Assembly (NCBI GenBank): GCA_018398765.1 | Contig: JAHBMJ010004061.1 | Location: forward strand, 216,036 to 255,808 | Origin: Chromera velia | Taxonomy: Eukaryota; Sar; Chromeraceae | DNA: 39,773 nt | Reading direction: 5' to 3' | Shown: one piece after another, positions 11,649-24,787 of the stretch | Layout of the letters: each line of letters starts with the position of its first letter | Position numbering within the stretch: position 1 is the first letter of the stretch | Made by a program: the position numbers and the translations under genes | Notes under the pieces: model-generated | What the model was told of the DNA's origin: nothing | The model's input: only the letters and a program-made list of their open reading frames with translations | Databases searched by the model: none

Positions 11649-13020
11649 ATGCCAGTCCCAGACGAGCTTGAATTCATTCTTTCCCAGCTTCCGCTCCAGG
11701 TGGAGTCCTGGAAGTACGACGGGTTTCTGAAGGCCCAAAATGTTGAAGACCTCGGGAGCGCACACGTTGATTCGGATGGTGTTGAAGAGACGGCACTCGA
11801 CAGACTTCTTATCCTTGTGAAATCAATTCTGCACAATCCTGAACCGGAAACTGTCAAGGCCTTTTGGCAGACGATAAAAGTGGCACCCGGTCATGATGAA
11901 CAAAACGAGGAAGGAGAAGGAGCAGAAGATCCGGATGAGGCCATCAGTCAACAGAAGGCGCTTCTCCCACTCCACAAAGCGCTCCTCGTGTTGCTCGCCC
12001 AGCTGATTCACGACCGAACAGGTCTTGAGACGATTGCTCTCGAGATCTACTTCAAGCTGTTGCAGGTAATGTGAGGATGGAAGGAAGAAACGGAGAAAGT
12101 CCGGCAGGGTTTTTCTGGTTATTTTCCGTCCTGTGATGAAATCTTTTCTTCCTTCCTTCCTTTTGACATGAATCTTCTCCCCCCCCCCCCNNNNNNNNNN
12201 NNNNNNNNNNNNNNNNNNNCCCCCCCCTCCGCGCGGCCTTTCTCTCTTGCACAGACTCACAGATCTGCCTCAATTATCGCGAAAGATATCTTCAGCACTG
12301 CAAATTCTCATTGGAAAATCCTCACTGGTTCTGCCCCGCTTGCAGCTTCCTCTGGCAGAGGCCCACAGCATCACCCTGCAGCCCCTGTTCATGCGAGCTG
12401 CCCTGGATGCTTTGAAGTCCTTTTGCAATGCCGAGAAGGCGACAGAGAAGGAGAAGAACAACGGGAGCCGAAATGGACTTGGAAATGTAAAGAAAAGGAA
12501 AAGACCGCGAGCCGGAGCTTTCTCTCCTTCGCCCAGAGGCGAGGAAGGCGATTCAGATTCCGCAGAAGAATCGGAACCTGGTCGGTCGAATGGATGGATG
12601 AATTGATATTTAATGAGTGGAGAGCAAGCAGAATCCAGTGCCATGTGCTCTGGCATGTTCCTCCCGTGTAACCCTGGCATGGGTGTGGGAAGAGAAAAAA
12701 AGTCCAGAAAAATGGGAAAACCCCGGCCACCTGACCCTCTGTTTCCCAAAGAAAACTGCCCGATTGCGTTGTTCTGTCAGGAATGGAGCTGACGGAGTAG
12801 GGTCCTTGTGCACTCATATTCGAGAAACTTCTGGGGGTTTTCAGCTCTCTCTCCCTCTCTCTCGCTGTTGCTCCCGCCTTCCATCCAAAACCTTTTTCTC
12901 TCCCCTTCCCTCTGTGTGTGCAGAAGAAAACCTTCGAAGAAACAGAAGTTCTGATGGGTGGGTGGGTGGGTAGGCCGGCATACTCTTTCTCTCTTGCCGC
13001 GACGAGGAATGCTCCCCGCG

Positions 13021-13057
<37 letters not shown>

Positions 13058-13392
13058 AGTGCGTGTGTGTCTGATCGCGCGCGCGAGATAAATTATCTCA
13101 TCAGTCACTCTCTCTGTGCTCTATTTGCTTTGTTGGCTACCTCTCCTTTTCACTCCGAAAGATCTTCTGTGTGATACATTCAAGTCACTCTGAGTCAGAA
13201 CCTCACTTCCTGGTGGCACTTCCGGCCTCTTCGCAGGAGCCCCGACCTCTTTCTCTTGCCCCGTTCCTCTTTCCATGCATTCCTCTTTCTCCTGGTGTGT
13301 ACATACATGTCAATCTCTGTATCTCTCGTGGTCGCTGTCTCTCCCTCTGTGTCTGTCTGTCTGTGTATGTGCGTCTGTCTGTGTGTGTATGT

Positions 13393-13431
<39 letters not shown>

Positions 13432-16400
13432 CCCCGTCTTCTCACATCTCTTTGTGACCTCGTTCGCTTCATCGTTCGGTTTCCGACAGAGAGGAATGGG
13501 GGCTTCTCAGAGGCAGCAGCCGGAGTACAGGAAGGCGGAGGAAATGGAAATGGAAACGATGTGCCAGAGGGGGGGGGGGACATGCAGGTTGATGCGGAGA
13601 ATGGGCATCCGATTTCTGACTCTTCGTCTTCCTCTTCTTCTTCTAATCAGTCCGCCTCCTCCATTCCCCCCGGATTCCGTCTCCTCGGAGAACTGTCTGC
13701 AATTCCCTTCCTGACCCTGGATGATCCCGTAGAGCACCAGGCACTCGCACCCCTCAGGCCTCAGAGCGCAGCCCTAGACGAGAACATCAAGCCTCTGTTC
13801 GACTACCTCGCTGAGGCAGCCACGGTGGTGGCAGGGGACAGCCATGCTAGGAACGAGCTGAGGTCTGTAGAGTCGCCCTTGGCATTCCTCTTTTTCTTTT
13901 CTAGACTCAGGAGGTCTCTTCGCTTTTCTTTCTTGTGCCTTTTGCTCCTCCTCGTCTTTTTTGTATGTGTGTTTGTATGTATGCGGGTGTTCAATCCCGC
14001 TGTGCTCTATTTGTTGCTGCCACGCGACAGCATGTTAATTGGTTCATTCGTTTCCTCGCCCGCTCAGCCATTTCTTCCTTCGTTCTTCCATCCCGCTCGA
14101 CAATTATTGATGCATTAATGCGCTTGGGTTGCTTGTCAACTAACTGTGGGCGTGCGTGCAGTCGGACCGCAGTGAGCCAGATCCAGGCGATCCTCGAAGA
14201 GATCGGCAGGTCCATGGGTGAAAGTCCCCAAGCAGCAGATTTCCCGTGCCAGTCTTTGTCGAACGTCGAGCTGAAGGGAGACGGTGGGGGGGAGAGCGAG
14301 GAGCAGGCTGCAGGTGCCGCAGCCGCAGGCGACAAAGAGGAGGTTGTCCCCGGTGTGTGCATTCCCCTGCTCACGTTCCTGGCCTCCGAAGCTCTGAAGA
14401 GCCTCATGCCGGCACTTCACATGACTCGACATGACGGATTCGGAAGGGAAACCCAAGTCACGAAAACACAATCAGTCAGTCGGTGGTTGGTTGGTACAGC
14501 GAGGAAAAGGCCGACTCGGTCCTTTCGGTGCCGGGCCAGAGAAAGACTTTCGCATAGGTTGCCTGGAACCTGGCTGAAACAAATCGCTCTGCACCTTCTG
14601 CGAAGCGCAGCGATACGGGGTGAAGCAAGTTTGCTCCCCAATCTGACTTCCTTCTAGTCCCTTTATCTCACACAGTGAGTGACTGGCTCTTTCCTTCCTG
14701 CTCTTTCTTTCTTCCTTCACGAATACATACCTGTGCGTGCAGGACCAGCGCGAGCACGCCTCACGAGCGCTGAGTGCAGCGATCGAGACGGCCCCTGCTC
14801 TCCTTCGACGGTGGTTTCCTCCGGAAGCTCTCGTGGAGGGCATCAGGGAGGAGCTTCGAGTACAAGCAGAGGAAAAGAAGAAGAAGGAAGAGGAGCGCAG
14901 ACGCAAGAAGGAAGAACAGGAAAGGAAGAAGAGAGAGAAGGAAGCACGCGAGAGGACAAGGCAACTGGAGGAAGAGGATGCAGAAGCTCCACAACCCGCT
15001 GGGTGGGTCCGTTGACGTTTTCTGCTGTTTGAATGAATATGTCTCAGCGGCACTCGATGTATTTACACCTGAGTGGGTGCCTGTTTGACTGAATTCCTCC
15101 TTTCTCCTGTTGTCCATCCCATCTGGGTTTTTGTTTGCCGGCCTGGGTGTTGCTTGTGGTCCGCTCGGGAAGGTCCATGATTCTCTATGCGTTCTTTCTC
15201 TTCACCGAAACTTCATCCTTCTATTCTCTTTCTCACATCTTCATCATTTACGTGCGGTGGTTGCTTCGTGAGTCTCCTCTGGAACTCGTTCTCATTCCAG
15301 TTCTCCGTGGATTCCCTTTCCTTCCGTCTCTCTTGCTTGCCCACTGTCTTCGTGCACCTGCAGAGAGGACGGGGGCGAGAAGGAGGCTGGTGAGGAAGGG
15401 GCAGAGGGCGGAGATGCCGACATGGCCGATGCCTCAGGAGAGCAGGGCGGCCCCGAGGATGGAGGTCGGGAGGCGAATGCAGAGGGTAGCCAGGGCCAAG
15501 CGCAGGGACAACAAGAAAACGAGGAGGACCCAGCGGCCCCACCTGCAGAAGAGGGGGAGGAGGCTGGAGAGGCGAATCAGCAACCAGAAGACGGGAGTGC
15601 TCCGGGAGGAGAGAAGAAGACGCAAATGAAAAAGAAGGAGGTGCTCAGATACGTCGAACACTTCGGTCAGTCAGTCAGTGAATTCTGTCAATTGAATCGC
15701 TTCTTTCCGCTCGTCTGTCTTCACGACATGAATCTAAGTTTGGTTTGTGATCAAGTTCTCACTGCTTTTGCATTTCTTCACTTTCTCAAGCCTTTTCATC
15801 TTCAAAATCACCGCATTAACTTCCCTGCCTTTCTCTTCTTTCTCTTGCAGGCTGTCCTCTGGCCGCCCTCTTCCAGCGGATGGTCATGGGCATTCCCGAC
15901 AGACCTCAGTGGCGCTATCAAATTGCTTTCTCGGGGGTATGTCTCCTCCGCTCTTTCTTCAAGGCGGAAAGAGAGAGTGAGGTTGAGCAGGAGGAAGCGG
16001 AAGAAGAGGGAGAAGAGGAAGAGAAAAGGCTGTCTGAAGTCGATGTCGTCATTCACAAACTTCTTCCCGCAGCCGCACAGCAAGTCAACTCGGCAGGGCG
16101 TCTGCAGGCTGTCGAGCTTGCAGGTGCTCTTCTTCGTGACGCTGCACAGTCCCTGGTAGATCAAGAGGAAGGGGCAGGAGAGGATGAAGACGATATGGGG
16201 GGGATGGCGGAACCGAACGGGGGTTCAGAGCGGGTGGAGATGCTCTCTTTCTTCATCCCTGGTCCACTTCGGGTTGCGAATGCGACCCTGGCAGAGAGGA
16301 GAGCAAGGGCAGAGAAGGAGAAAGCAGCAGGTCGTTGTACGGAACTCCTCCTGCTGGTGAAGGGTCGCCTGAAAGACGATCTGGGAGCTGTGCGGTCAGT

Positions 16401-19400
16401 CAGTCGGGGTTAACGTTTCGTGTCTGCTCCTGTGACAGTCTGTTTTCCGTTCTCCCCTTTTTCTCTCCACGGATTTCTTCCCTAGAGCGCCAAGGCAAGG
16501 CACGACGTTTCTGCACATGATCAGATCACAAAAAGGGAACAAACAAATCCTTTGAAACAGAGTTGGCGGTCACATGCGAATTCTGGCGATGCCTTCTACA
16601 ATCTGGTTCTTTTCTTGGTCGTGTGTTTCTGAGTCCTTTCGCTCGGTACCTGAATCCCAGGCTTTTTTTTTTTTTTTTTTTCCTTTGCTCTCTTCTCATT
16701 CTCGTTTCTTTGCAGGGAGCGTGCGGTGTGTATCCTCGAGAGACTCCTGTCAGTTTTCGCACAGAGAATCGGACATGGAAGAGAGCAGGCGTCAGGCCCT
16801 TTCTCCAAGAGGACGGCTGTCCTTGCCACAACCTTGCTTCCTCCTGGAGAGAAACCTCTGACTGAACTCTTCGCTTCGACAGAGGAGGGCGAAGGGATTG
16901 GTGGAGAGAGGGATTTTGAGATTGAACGGAAAAGCCGGGCGAGCAGACAGCAGGAAGAGAGACGAAACAGAAATGACGACTCAGAAGCGGCAAATATTCG
17001 TCAGAGGGCCTTGGGGGCTGCTCAGGCTGAAGATGGTGTTCCTCCGCCTGAGCAACCCATTCCAGCTCTCCATCTCCGAGTTCCCCTTCTGATTCAGGCC
17101 ATCGCCTCTGATCCGACTGCATCTGTTCGAAAGGCTGGGGTGATTCTCTGCCAGAGTGTCGCCTCGGTTGCGCATTCGTCAGGGCCTCTGAAGATGAGCT
17201 CTGCGCTTCTGCTGCGTCTTCTCGGTGAGGGTGTGAACAGAGAGCGGGAGAGAGGAGCGGCGGAGGACGAAGAGGGGGGAAGCCTGCGGGACGACGGCGT
17301 GCTCCAGCGGTTTGCTGTCGACACTTCTTACCATGCCCGAAGACAGGTCAGTCAATACATGAAAGCACCGACAAAGGGGCGGGAAAATTCGCTCGCCTTC
17401 GTGTGATGCCCTCTCCTTCGTGCCTGCAAGGACGTGCGTGCACACTTCCGCCCCGTGGTCTGGATTTTCTCTTTTACTCTCAATCTCTCTGTTTCCCCTC
17501 TTTTTGTGTCCGCCATTCTCTGCGTACCTTTCACTCTCCCACACGACGATTCCCTCTGCTGTGACCGGACGATTGCAGGCCATTCTGTTGTTCGACAGCC
17601 TCCTCGGGTACTTTCCGAAGAGCAAACCCGTGCGTTCTCTCTGGATGAACCTCCTCTCTGCCTCGCAAGACGTAAGTGAACAAATGGTTTGAGGAGTGAG
17701 GGAGTGGATTGGGCTCTTTTGTGGATAGGTTCGAATTGAGTGGGGAAATGCAATCTGAAATCGGCACGATTTGGGAGACATGCTGCGCAGAAAAGGAGAG
17801 AGAAACCGTACCCTTGTCTTCTGTCTGACTGCTTCCTGCCGCTTTATGTTCTCTCCTCAGTGCCCTGTTGAAGGCCCATGTTTCTCTTGCCTTCTCTGTC
17901 CTTTCGATTTCCTTCTTTCTCTCTCTCTCTCAAGACCATTCCATCTTTCCGTGTTTTCCTTTAATGGCTTGACATGGCTTTGCAGAACGACAAGCCCATT
18001 GCCGGGCTTGCAGTAGACAAAGTCGGAGAGCGGATTTTCTCTGCACTCGGCGACTCAAAGTCTTCCCGGACAGGAGCTGCTGGAGGGAGCAGTGAGGAGA
18101 GACAACTGTGCCTGACCCTGTTGAAGGAAATGACAGGGGAGTGCAACACTCTCCTCCAGAGATGCGTTAAGGAGTTCTACACCACCAAGCGCGCTACGTG
18201 AGTCTTTGAACAAGTGATTTTTTTTGTGTCTGTCCTTTCTGTCCTCTCGGCGTGGATTGATCCTTCAGTGATCAGTTTCTCTCCTTCTCATGTCGTGTAC
18301 CGCATCGGCCGCGTCGTCTTTTTCGTGCTTGTCTGGTCATATTATCTGTCAGTAGCCTCATTGTCTCCTGCAGCCTAGTGTTGGCGAGACAAGTCTGTTC
18401 CCCGTGTGCAGTGACGAGACGAAGATTTCTCTTTTTCTTGCTCCTCTCTCTTTCAGTCTCTCTCTCCCTCTCCGTCTTTCTGGTTGAAGTGTCTGTGGAT
18501 AGGAGAATGCTCAGCGATCTCTTTTTGATCCTCTTCTTTCCTCTGTCTGGTGCAGCAACCCCGGTGACTTGAGAAAGTTGTACGTGGGCCTGAAGGAGAG
18601 TGTGGAGAGAGACCTCGAGAAGGACAAGGAGGGACGAAGGAGGAAGGACCCCGTAATATGGTGCGGGGGGGTCTGGGTCATCATCGAGGTTGGTCGGTCT
18701 GTTTCTACGTTGGTCTGACCTCAGTTTGATTTGGGATTTGCGTGTGAACGAACGAGTAGGCATCTGCATTTCTCCGTGTCTCTCCGCCGTGTTCGTGCTA
18801 GCGCATTTTCTGCTTTTGGAGGTCTCTCTTGTGCTGCTTGATGTGTGACGATGAAGGGGCATTCACAAATGCATGTTTTCTGGACTTTGTGTGTGCAGGA
18901 ATTGAGCAGGCACGAAAGCAAGGACGCTGTGATCCCGGTCTCCCTTCTCAAGACTGCCCTCACGACGATATCCCAGAAACAGGCGTACTATAGCGGGGCT
19001 TTCGAAGCGAAGGCTGCAGAGGCAACGATGCCAACGGGAGGCGGGGGGAGACTGCAGACCCTCGATGTCCCCACTACAGGAGGATTAGGGGGGTCCAATT
19101 CTTCAGAAGACGCAGCTCGTAGACGAAGTGACCGTGTTGTCTCTCTGTTCGCCAAGATTGCCTCAGCGGTTGAGCACTTTGCTCACCAGGGTCATCTGGA
19201 TGAGGTGAAGAATCCCCAAGAGAGGACGGCCATCTACAGAGAGATCAAGAGACGCCTGGTGGAATTTGACCTCCCTGCCCCCCTCCCGAGGGCCCTCCTG
19301 AAGGTCGCATGGGCTCTCGATGGCCAGGCTCAGCTGAAGCAGATGGAGGCCGATGCGATGAAGAACAGAAAGCACAAGAACCAAATTGACAAGAAGAGGG

Positions 19401-22400
19401 AGGGAAGGCGGAAGGGGTGGATTCCTGACTGGGCAAAGAAGATGAGGCAGGATCTGAATGCAGAGTTCGAAAGGGTCGGTTGATCTATTGTGAATATGAT
19501 GTCTCTTTCTTCGCTATTTCTTTCATTGAATACAACTTATGTATGCAAAAGCCCCGATGGCCTGTATCGACAACATGAGCTGCGTGGTGAATCCGTTCTG
19601 CGGCCTGCACATCTCCGTTTGTCTCTTTTTCCCCTCTTTCAATGCTACATGCTTCTGAAAGGTGCTGCGAGCTGTACACGGCTCAAAACCTAGGGCGGTG
19701 GTCAAGGAACGGAAACAGAGCTGCACCCAGCGTTCGACACGCAGCACTTAGAAGGTTCCCTGCTGTCTAAACTTTCATGAAGTTTCTCTCTCAATGTGCG
19801 GACTGCACTGTTTCCTTCTCATGTGCTCTCGCATGAGCGGAACAAGACGCAGATGGAAAAGAAAAAGCGCCCCCGCGCCTCCTTTTTTTTTCTGTGTCTA
19901 AAAACATTTACCCTGTTCGTCTCTGTTCTGTCTGCAGCTGGTGCTGCGGTTGTTGGTGGGTAGTGACGACAGCAAGGGGGGAGCGTCGACATCAGTGGCA
20001 AAGAAGCCAAGGGGCACGACGGAGGTCGTGAAGGACCTGAACAGATTTGCCGACGTGCTGCACCACCTGGGGGAACTAATGTTTCTGATCAAGGGGAAGG
20101 CCCCAGACGACAAATGGCAGAGTGTCAAGAGAATCTTGATGGTCTGTCTTTATGTCTTACTGTCTCTCTGGCCCCAGAAGGATGGAGAAGAAACGCAGGA
20201 AAGGAAACACAGTGTGTGTGGTCGTGCTTCATTCTTTCTCTCTTCTTTTTGCCATTCCACTTGTCTTGATGCTTGCATCCCATCAGGCACAGGAATCACA
20301 AAACAGACAAAAAATGGTGAGAAATTTGGTTTCGGTATTTGTCTGTTGATTCGCCCAAAGATCTATCTGTCTTTCTGCGTGTCTGTTCGCCTGTTCTTGG
20401 ACAATTCGACCAACACATCAATCATCGTGGATGATTTGGAGAGGAATGAATGCGCTTATCTGACACTTCTTTTTGTTTCCCCCCCGTCCCCTCTTCTTCC
20501 TCGCCCGCCCCTTTGGCCTCTTTCTTTGTTCGTTCTGTTTCCCTCTGCAGTACATCATCACTCAGAACTCTATCCCCAACAACCTGGCTCACGACGCCAA
20601 TCCGCGCGATGCCGATACCGCCTCCCAGGAGACCCCCGTGATCATCGACGACCACCGTCGACGTCGAGATGCCTGGGAGAGGTTGAGGTGCTGGGCGATC
20701 AACTGCTGGGCGTGCTTTGCGGGATGCGAGGAGCCGATCGAGGAGGTCCACGTGGGAGGACGGACGCAGAACGAGGTGGTGCTGATCCAGGACGTTCTCA
20801 GAAAGGTTCACCTGTTCGAATACCCAAACGTTCGCATCGCAGCCAACTCGGTTGGTTTTTTTCCTCTCTCTCCACTCTTCCTCTGCCCTGTCCAGATTCT
20901 CCTGTCTAGGCGCTTCTCCAAACTAGCTTCCCGTCTTGCTTGCAGGTAGCTACCTTTCACTATGTTCTTTCGATGGCTTGCGCCACTTTTTTTTCTTTTA
21001 TTTTCTCTGGATTTTATTCCGAAGGCCCTGCCTTGCTGTTTGGCTCGCACGGGGCCAGTGGAAAAACCTTGTGAAAGAGATGTCTCGCAGGGAGGACGCA
21101 GATCCAGGCAGCTCCCTTGCGTTTCCCTTGTTGTGCCTCGTTTTGCCCGTTTGTGTGTTTCTTTGTTTGCTCATCATTCGAATGCGTTTGTGCCCAACTG
21201 CAGGCCCTGACGGATCTGGCTGAGTGGTACCCGACTCAGGCAGATGATAAGATCGGCATCGCTCTGGCTGTGTCGCTGTGTTTCGCGTCGGAGCCACACA
21301 GTTGGAAGAATCAGGGCCAGGGGGTGAAGGAATTCGAGAGAGAACAGGCGGTCGGAAAAATGGCACAGCTCCTGCTGGGAGAGAAACTGAAGTTCTCGAG
21401 CCAAGATCTTCTCTTCAGGTGGGGGGGCTGCTTCGATCTGTCCTGTCTGTCTGTGTGCTCTTCCGCCCTGTCTTTCTTTCCTCCTTGCCTCTATTTTGTG
21501 CCCGGCTCACTGGGGAGGATGAATCGATCGACCCGTCAATGTTTTCAACCGTTTTTCTGCAATCAGCACGTCACATCACAGCTTGTTTCTGTTCTTGAAA
21601 GTCTGTTTGTCTGTTTTCTTTCTTTCTTTCTTTCTTTTTCTCTCTACTCTCTATGAGAGAGAGAGAGGCAGAGGGAGCGATATCGAGGTAGAGAGGCACA
21701 CACTCGTGCGTTTTTCCTCTTCTGTCCAGCCAATTCATGCGATCGTTCTCCTTCCCCAACCCCAAACGGGTGGTCCTTTCCTTGATTCTTTCCTGTTTGT
21801 TCAGGTTCACGTACTGTATCTCGGACCCTCAGTCCCGCATTGCCAGATTCGTCCAGTCGTTCTTCATCGAGTGGATGAAGCAGAAAGACGTGAGTGAGTG
21901 GGTGGGTGAGTGAGGGGAAATGGGGGAGAAGAGAGTGAAGCAGAATCATGCTTCCTTTTGGCCTTCCCACAGCACACTCCATGCAGGGAGAGGGGCGGAC
22001 AGGCAGACTGCAAATCAACGGACAAGCGGACGCAGTACGGAAGAAACACCGCAAGAAGAGAGGATCAAAAAGCATTTCCTGCTGCCTCGAGCCTCATTTG
22101 TCTCTTTCGCTTTCCCCTGCTCTCTCGCTCTCTCTCTTTTCTCTTTTTCTGTCTCTTTGCCGGTGCCTCTCTCTGTCCGGAGGGAAGGAATGAAAAATGA
22201 GGTCTGTCTATTGTGTTATTTCTCCCTCCCTGTGCACGTGCGCGAACGTGTGTGCTTGTGCATGAGACGGTGAGATCAAAGAGAGCGCGTTTCTTCATCG
22301 GTTGTATCTGCATGTATCCGAGCGAGCGTGCAGAAGAAGATAGAGAAAGGTGAAGCGAGGGCTGACCCGGGGAAGACCTTCAGGGAGTGTTTCCTTGACC

Positions 22401-24787
22401 TGGTCTGCTGGTTGAACGGCTGGGACAAACACCCGAAGTACAACGCATGGTTTCAGAAGAAGCCGAAGGCAGAGAGAGAAAGGTTCAACCTGAGAACGAA
22501 CCCGCAGAGACGAAGGGTGAGTGGGAGTGTGGGTGACTGAGTGAGTTGGCGTGCTGCGATCGCCCGAAGAAGCCCTTTTTGTGTTCCTTCATCTTGCTCT
22601 CTTCTCTCTATCTCGTGACGGTTCCCGCTCCATCTCGGGGGCGCAGGCATTGCTTGCGTGTCACCCTCTTTGCTCGCCCAAGATGACTGAAAGTAAGGGA
22701 AAAGATCAGAGATGACAGATAAACAAGGAGGACAGACGGCCAGCGGAACGGACGGACGGACGGACGGACAGACAGACAGAGAGACACACAGACACACAGA
22801 CAGGAGAAAATACGATGAATGGAGGTGAGGAAGAAGGCAAGGAAGGAATGAAGGAAAAGGAAAAAAATATACCTGCTGAAGCATTGGACTCGCTTTCCTT
22901 CTTCCCCCTTTCCTTCTTCTGCTGCAGGCGATCTACGTCTTCATGCTGAACGCCATGAGTGATCTGCACAAACTGTACGTGACGCGGTGAGTCTGCTGGT
23001 TGCCTTCTTTGCCAGTCGGGAAAAACATTTTCGAACAAAGAATGGAGGAAACAACGAAGCAAAGGGTATCCAGAGTGCATAAAGGGAAAGGAAGAATCTG
23101 CAACGACGGGAAGAGGAGGAAGACAGAGAACGAGCGATTGAATGTGGAGTTTCGAAATCGTTGGCGGCATCCTGCGAAGAAATCGATCAGCACTACCCGA
23201 CTTCCCTGTATTTCACAGATGCAAAGCGGCGCGGCGCTTTCCCTTTCATTGTATATGTTTTTCTAGCCACCCCCCCTTTCTCCCTCCATCGCTTCTCTTC
23301 AGTGATCTAGTTGGATTGTTCCTGAACGTCTGGGGTGACTGGTACAGCCAGCAGGAGGAGGATGGCACGGTCATGGACCTTCCCGAGTCGATCGACTCCC
23401 CTGCCGGTTCTGCTCTGGCAGACGCCCTCAACATCCTCTCTTGCAAGGAGGCAAAGCTCACGTATAAGAATTTCGATTGGTCAGGGCAGTATGAGAGGAA
23501 GCAGGAGAACGCGCGGGATGAAAAGAAGAAAAAGGCAGGGGGGCAGGCACAGGACGCAGCAGCCCAGGCGGAACAGGCCGAGAAGGACGCGGAGATTATT
23601 CGGAACGCGGAAGACGCCCAGAAGCTGGTTCAAGCCAAGCTCAAAGAGAGCGCAAAGACAGAGCTTGCCGAGAGAATCCTCCCGACCCTGTTGCACTTGA
23701 AGAAGAAGATGAAGACGAAACTCTCCAGCTTCCAGGGTGTCATTCGTCGTTGCATTGCCAGTCTCTGCTATGAGTTCAAGTCAGTGCGTGATGAAAACGT
23801 GTCGCAGCAAATGAGTGTTTTTTGTGTGTGAATCTTTGCCGTATCCCCAAGTCAGTCAGAACACGATACATCTGCGGGGAAGCAGATTCACGCAGTAGGG
23901 GAGGTGGGCTGTAAAAGTGAAGCCATTGAAGGAGACGAAAGTGGGGGGAAGGAAACTCGTCAGCGCACACACATGATCGAACGTTTTGTTCACTCATTTC
24001 CTCTCTGGTTCTGTCTGCCATGCTAGATTGTCGTCACCCCTCTTCTCCTTTTCTGTTGCGCATGCAATTTGATTCCCTTTTTGCGTCCCTTTGCAGAGAC
24101 GACTTCAAGACCCTACTTGCTGCCGACCCCACTCTGAAGGAAGAGTTGGACTACGACTACGAGAAGGAAGTCTTCAAGAACATCGAGAAACAGGGCAGAA
24201 TCCCTTTACAACTCGAACCCAGCACCGCAGCGGGTGTGCTTGGAGGCCCGTCAGGCGCCCTGGTCGGTCACGGTTTCAGCAACCGGCACCAGTCCCAAAG
24301 GGGGCGTGGGGGGAAAGAGAAAGAGAAACTCAGAAGGTCACCTTCAGGAACCACAGCAGCTGGTGCTGGTGGGGCACAGCGAGCGCGCCACAGCACCTCC
24401 GAGCTGATTCACTCCGCTCATCGTCGGGCCCCCGCGCGGATGGGCTCTGGTGCTGTCGGGCTAGGCAGTCAACAGACAGGCGCCCGTCGGCCCCTGTCGC
24501 TCGCAGCAGACAGGGCGATCAGATCAACAGCTGCAGGTCCCATGGCGGGCCGGCGGTCCGTGAAGTTCCAGCTTCCCCCGGGGCCTTCTTCTTCTTCTTC
24601 CTCTTCCCAGGAAGTCCCTAACAAGAGGGGAGAAGGAGGGGAGGAGAAGGATGAAAACGAGAATGAGAATGTGAACAGAGCAAATCAGAATCAGGCAGGG
24701 GAGGGGGGGCCCTCTCTTGTGAAAGCCGCTGCGGCAGGTTTCCGACAGGGGCAGGGAGAGGGGGCAGCCCCCGGGGTCCTCAAATGA
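11649..24787 (+). CDS. NCAPD3: condensin II complex subunit D3 (NCAPD3-like)
   Basis: HEAT-repeat subunit of condensin II, which compacts mitotic chromosomes. Twenty exons: 11649-12070, 12255-12580, 13490-13862, 14162-14456, 14743-15002, 15364-15665, 15851-16394, 16716-17346, 17579-17671, 17986-18197, 18556-18688, 18899-19474, 19938-20141, 20551-20850, 21204-21418, 21805-21889, 22334-22516, 22928-22986, 23303-23779 and 24097-24787. All phases match; the total is 6,381 nt (2,126 residues, stop TGA). D3-specific signals are the core (KFSSQDLLFRF, then SDPQSRIARFV, KHPKYNAWF, LSCKEAKLTY) and the late ILPTLLHLKKKM ... EFKDDFKTLLAADPTLKEELDYD block, which parallels the end of animal D3 and is not a D2 feature. 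HEAT-like helices include PDRPQWRYQIAFSG and LGAVRERAVCILERLL. There is a Lys/Glu/Arg-rich helical insertion at about residues 515-553 and a disordered, basic/Ser-rich tail (about 1930-2126). The N gap falls in intron 1. Borders of exons 2-5 are the least certain. Confidence 0.93.
12191..12219. other. 29-N assembly gap flanked by C runs
   Basis: N bases lie between 12 C (12179-12190) and 8 C (12220-12227), inside NCAPD3 intron 1. This is probably an unresolved poly-C stretch rather than a large missing segment, although the true length is unknown. Confidence 0.95.
13023..13055. repeat. 33-nt poly-C run
   Basis: Uninterrupted C run in NCAPD3 intron 2; length likely unreliable. Confidence 0.9.
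13345..13428. repeat. (TGTC)n/(GT)n microsatellite
   Basis: TGTC then GT repeats in NCAPD3 intron 2, about 60 bp before the exon 3 acceptor. Confidence 0.85.
22735..22803. repeat. (ACGG)n/(ACAG)n tract in NCAPD3 intron 17
   Basis: Tandem ACGG, ACAG and ACAC units. It is purine-rich on the sense strand, unlike the pyrimidine-rich repeats in most introns here. Confidence 0.8.

Noticed and set aside
11649-24787. Condensin I subunit D2 or a generic HEAT protein as alternative identity
   Set aside because: The late block around exons 19-20 and the core in exons 14-18 match the D3 pattern.
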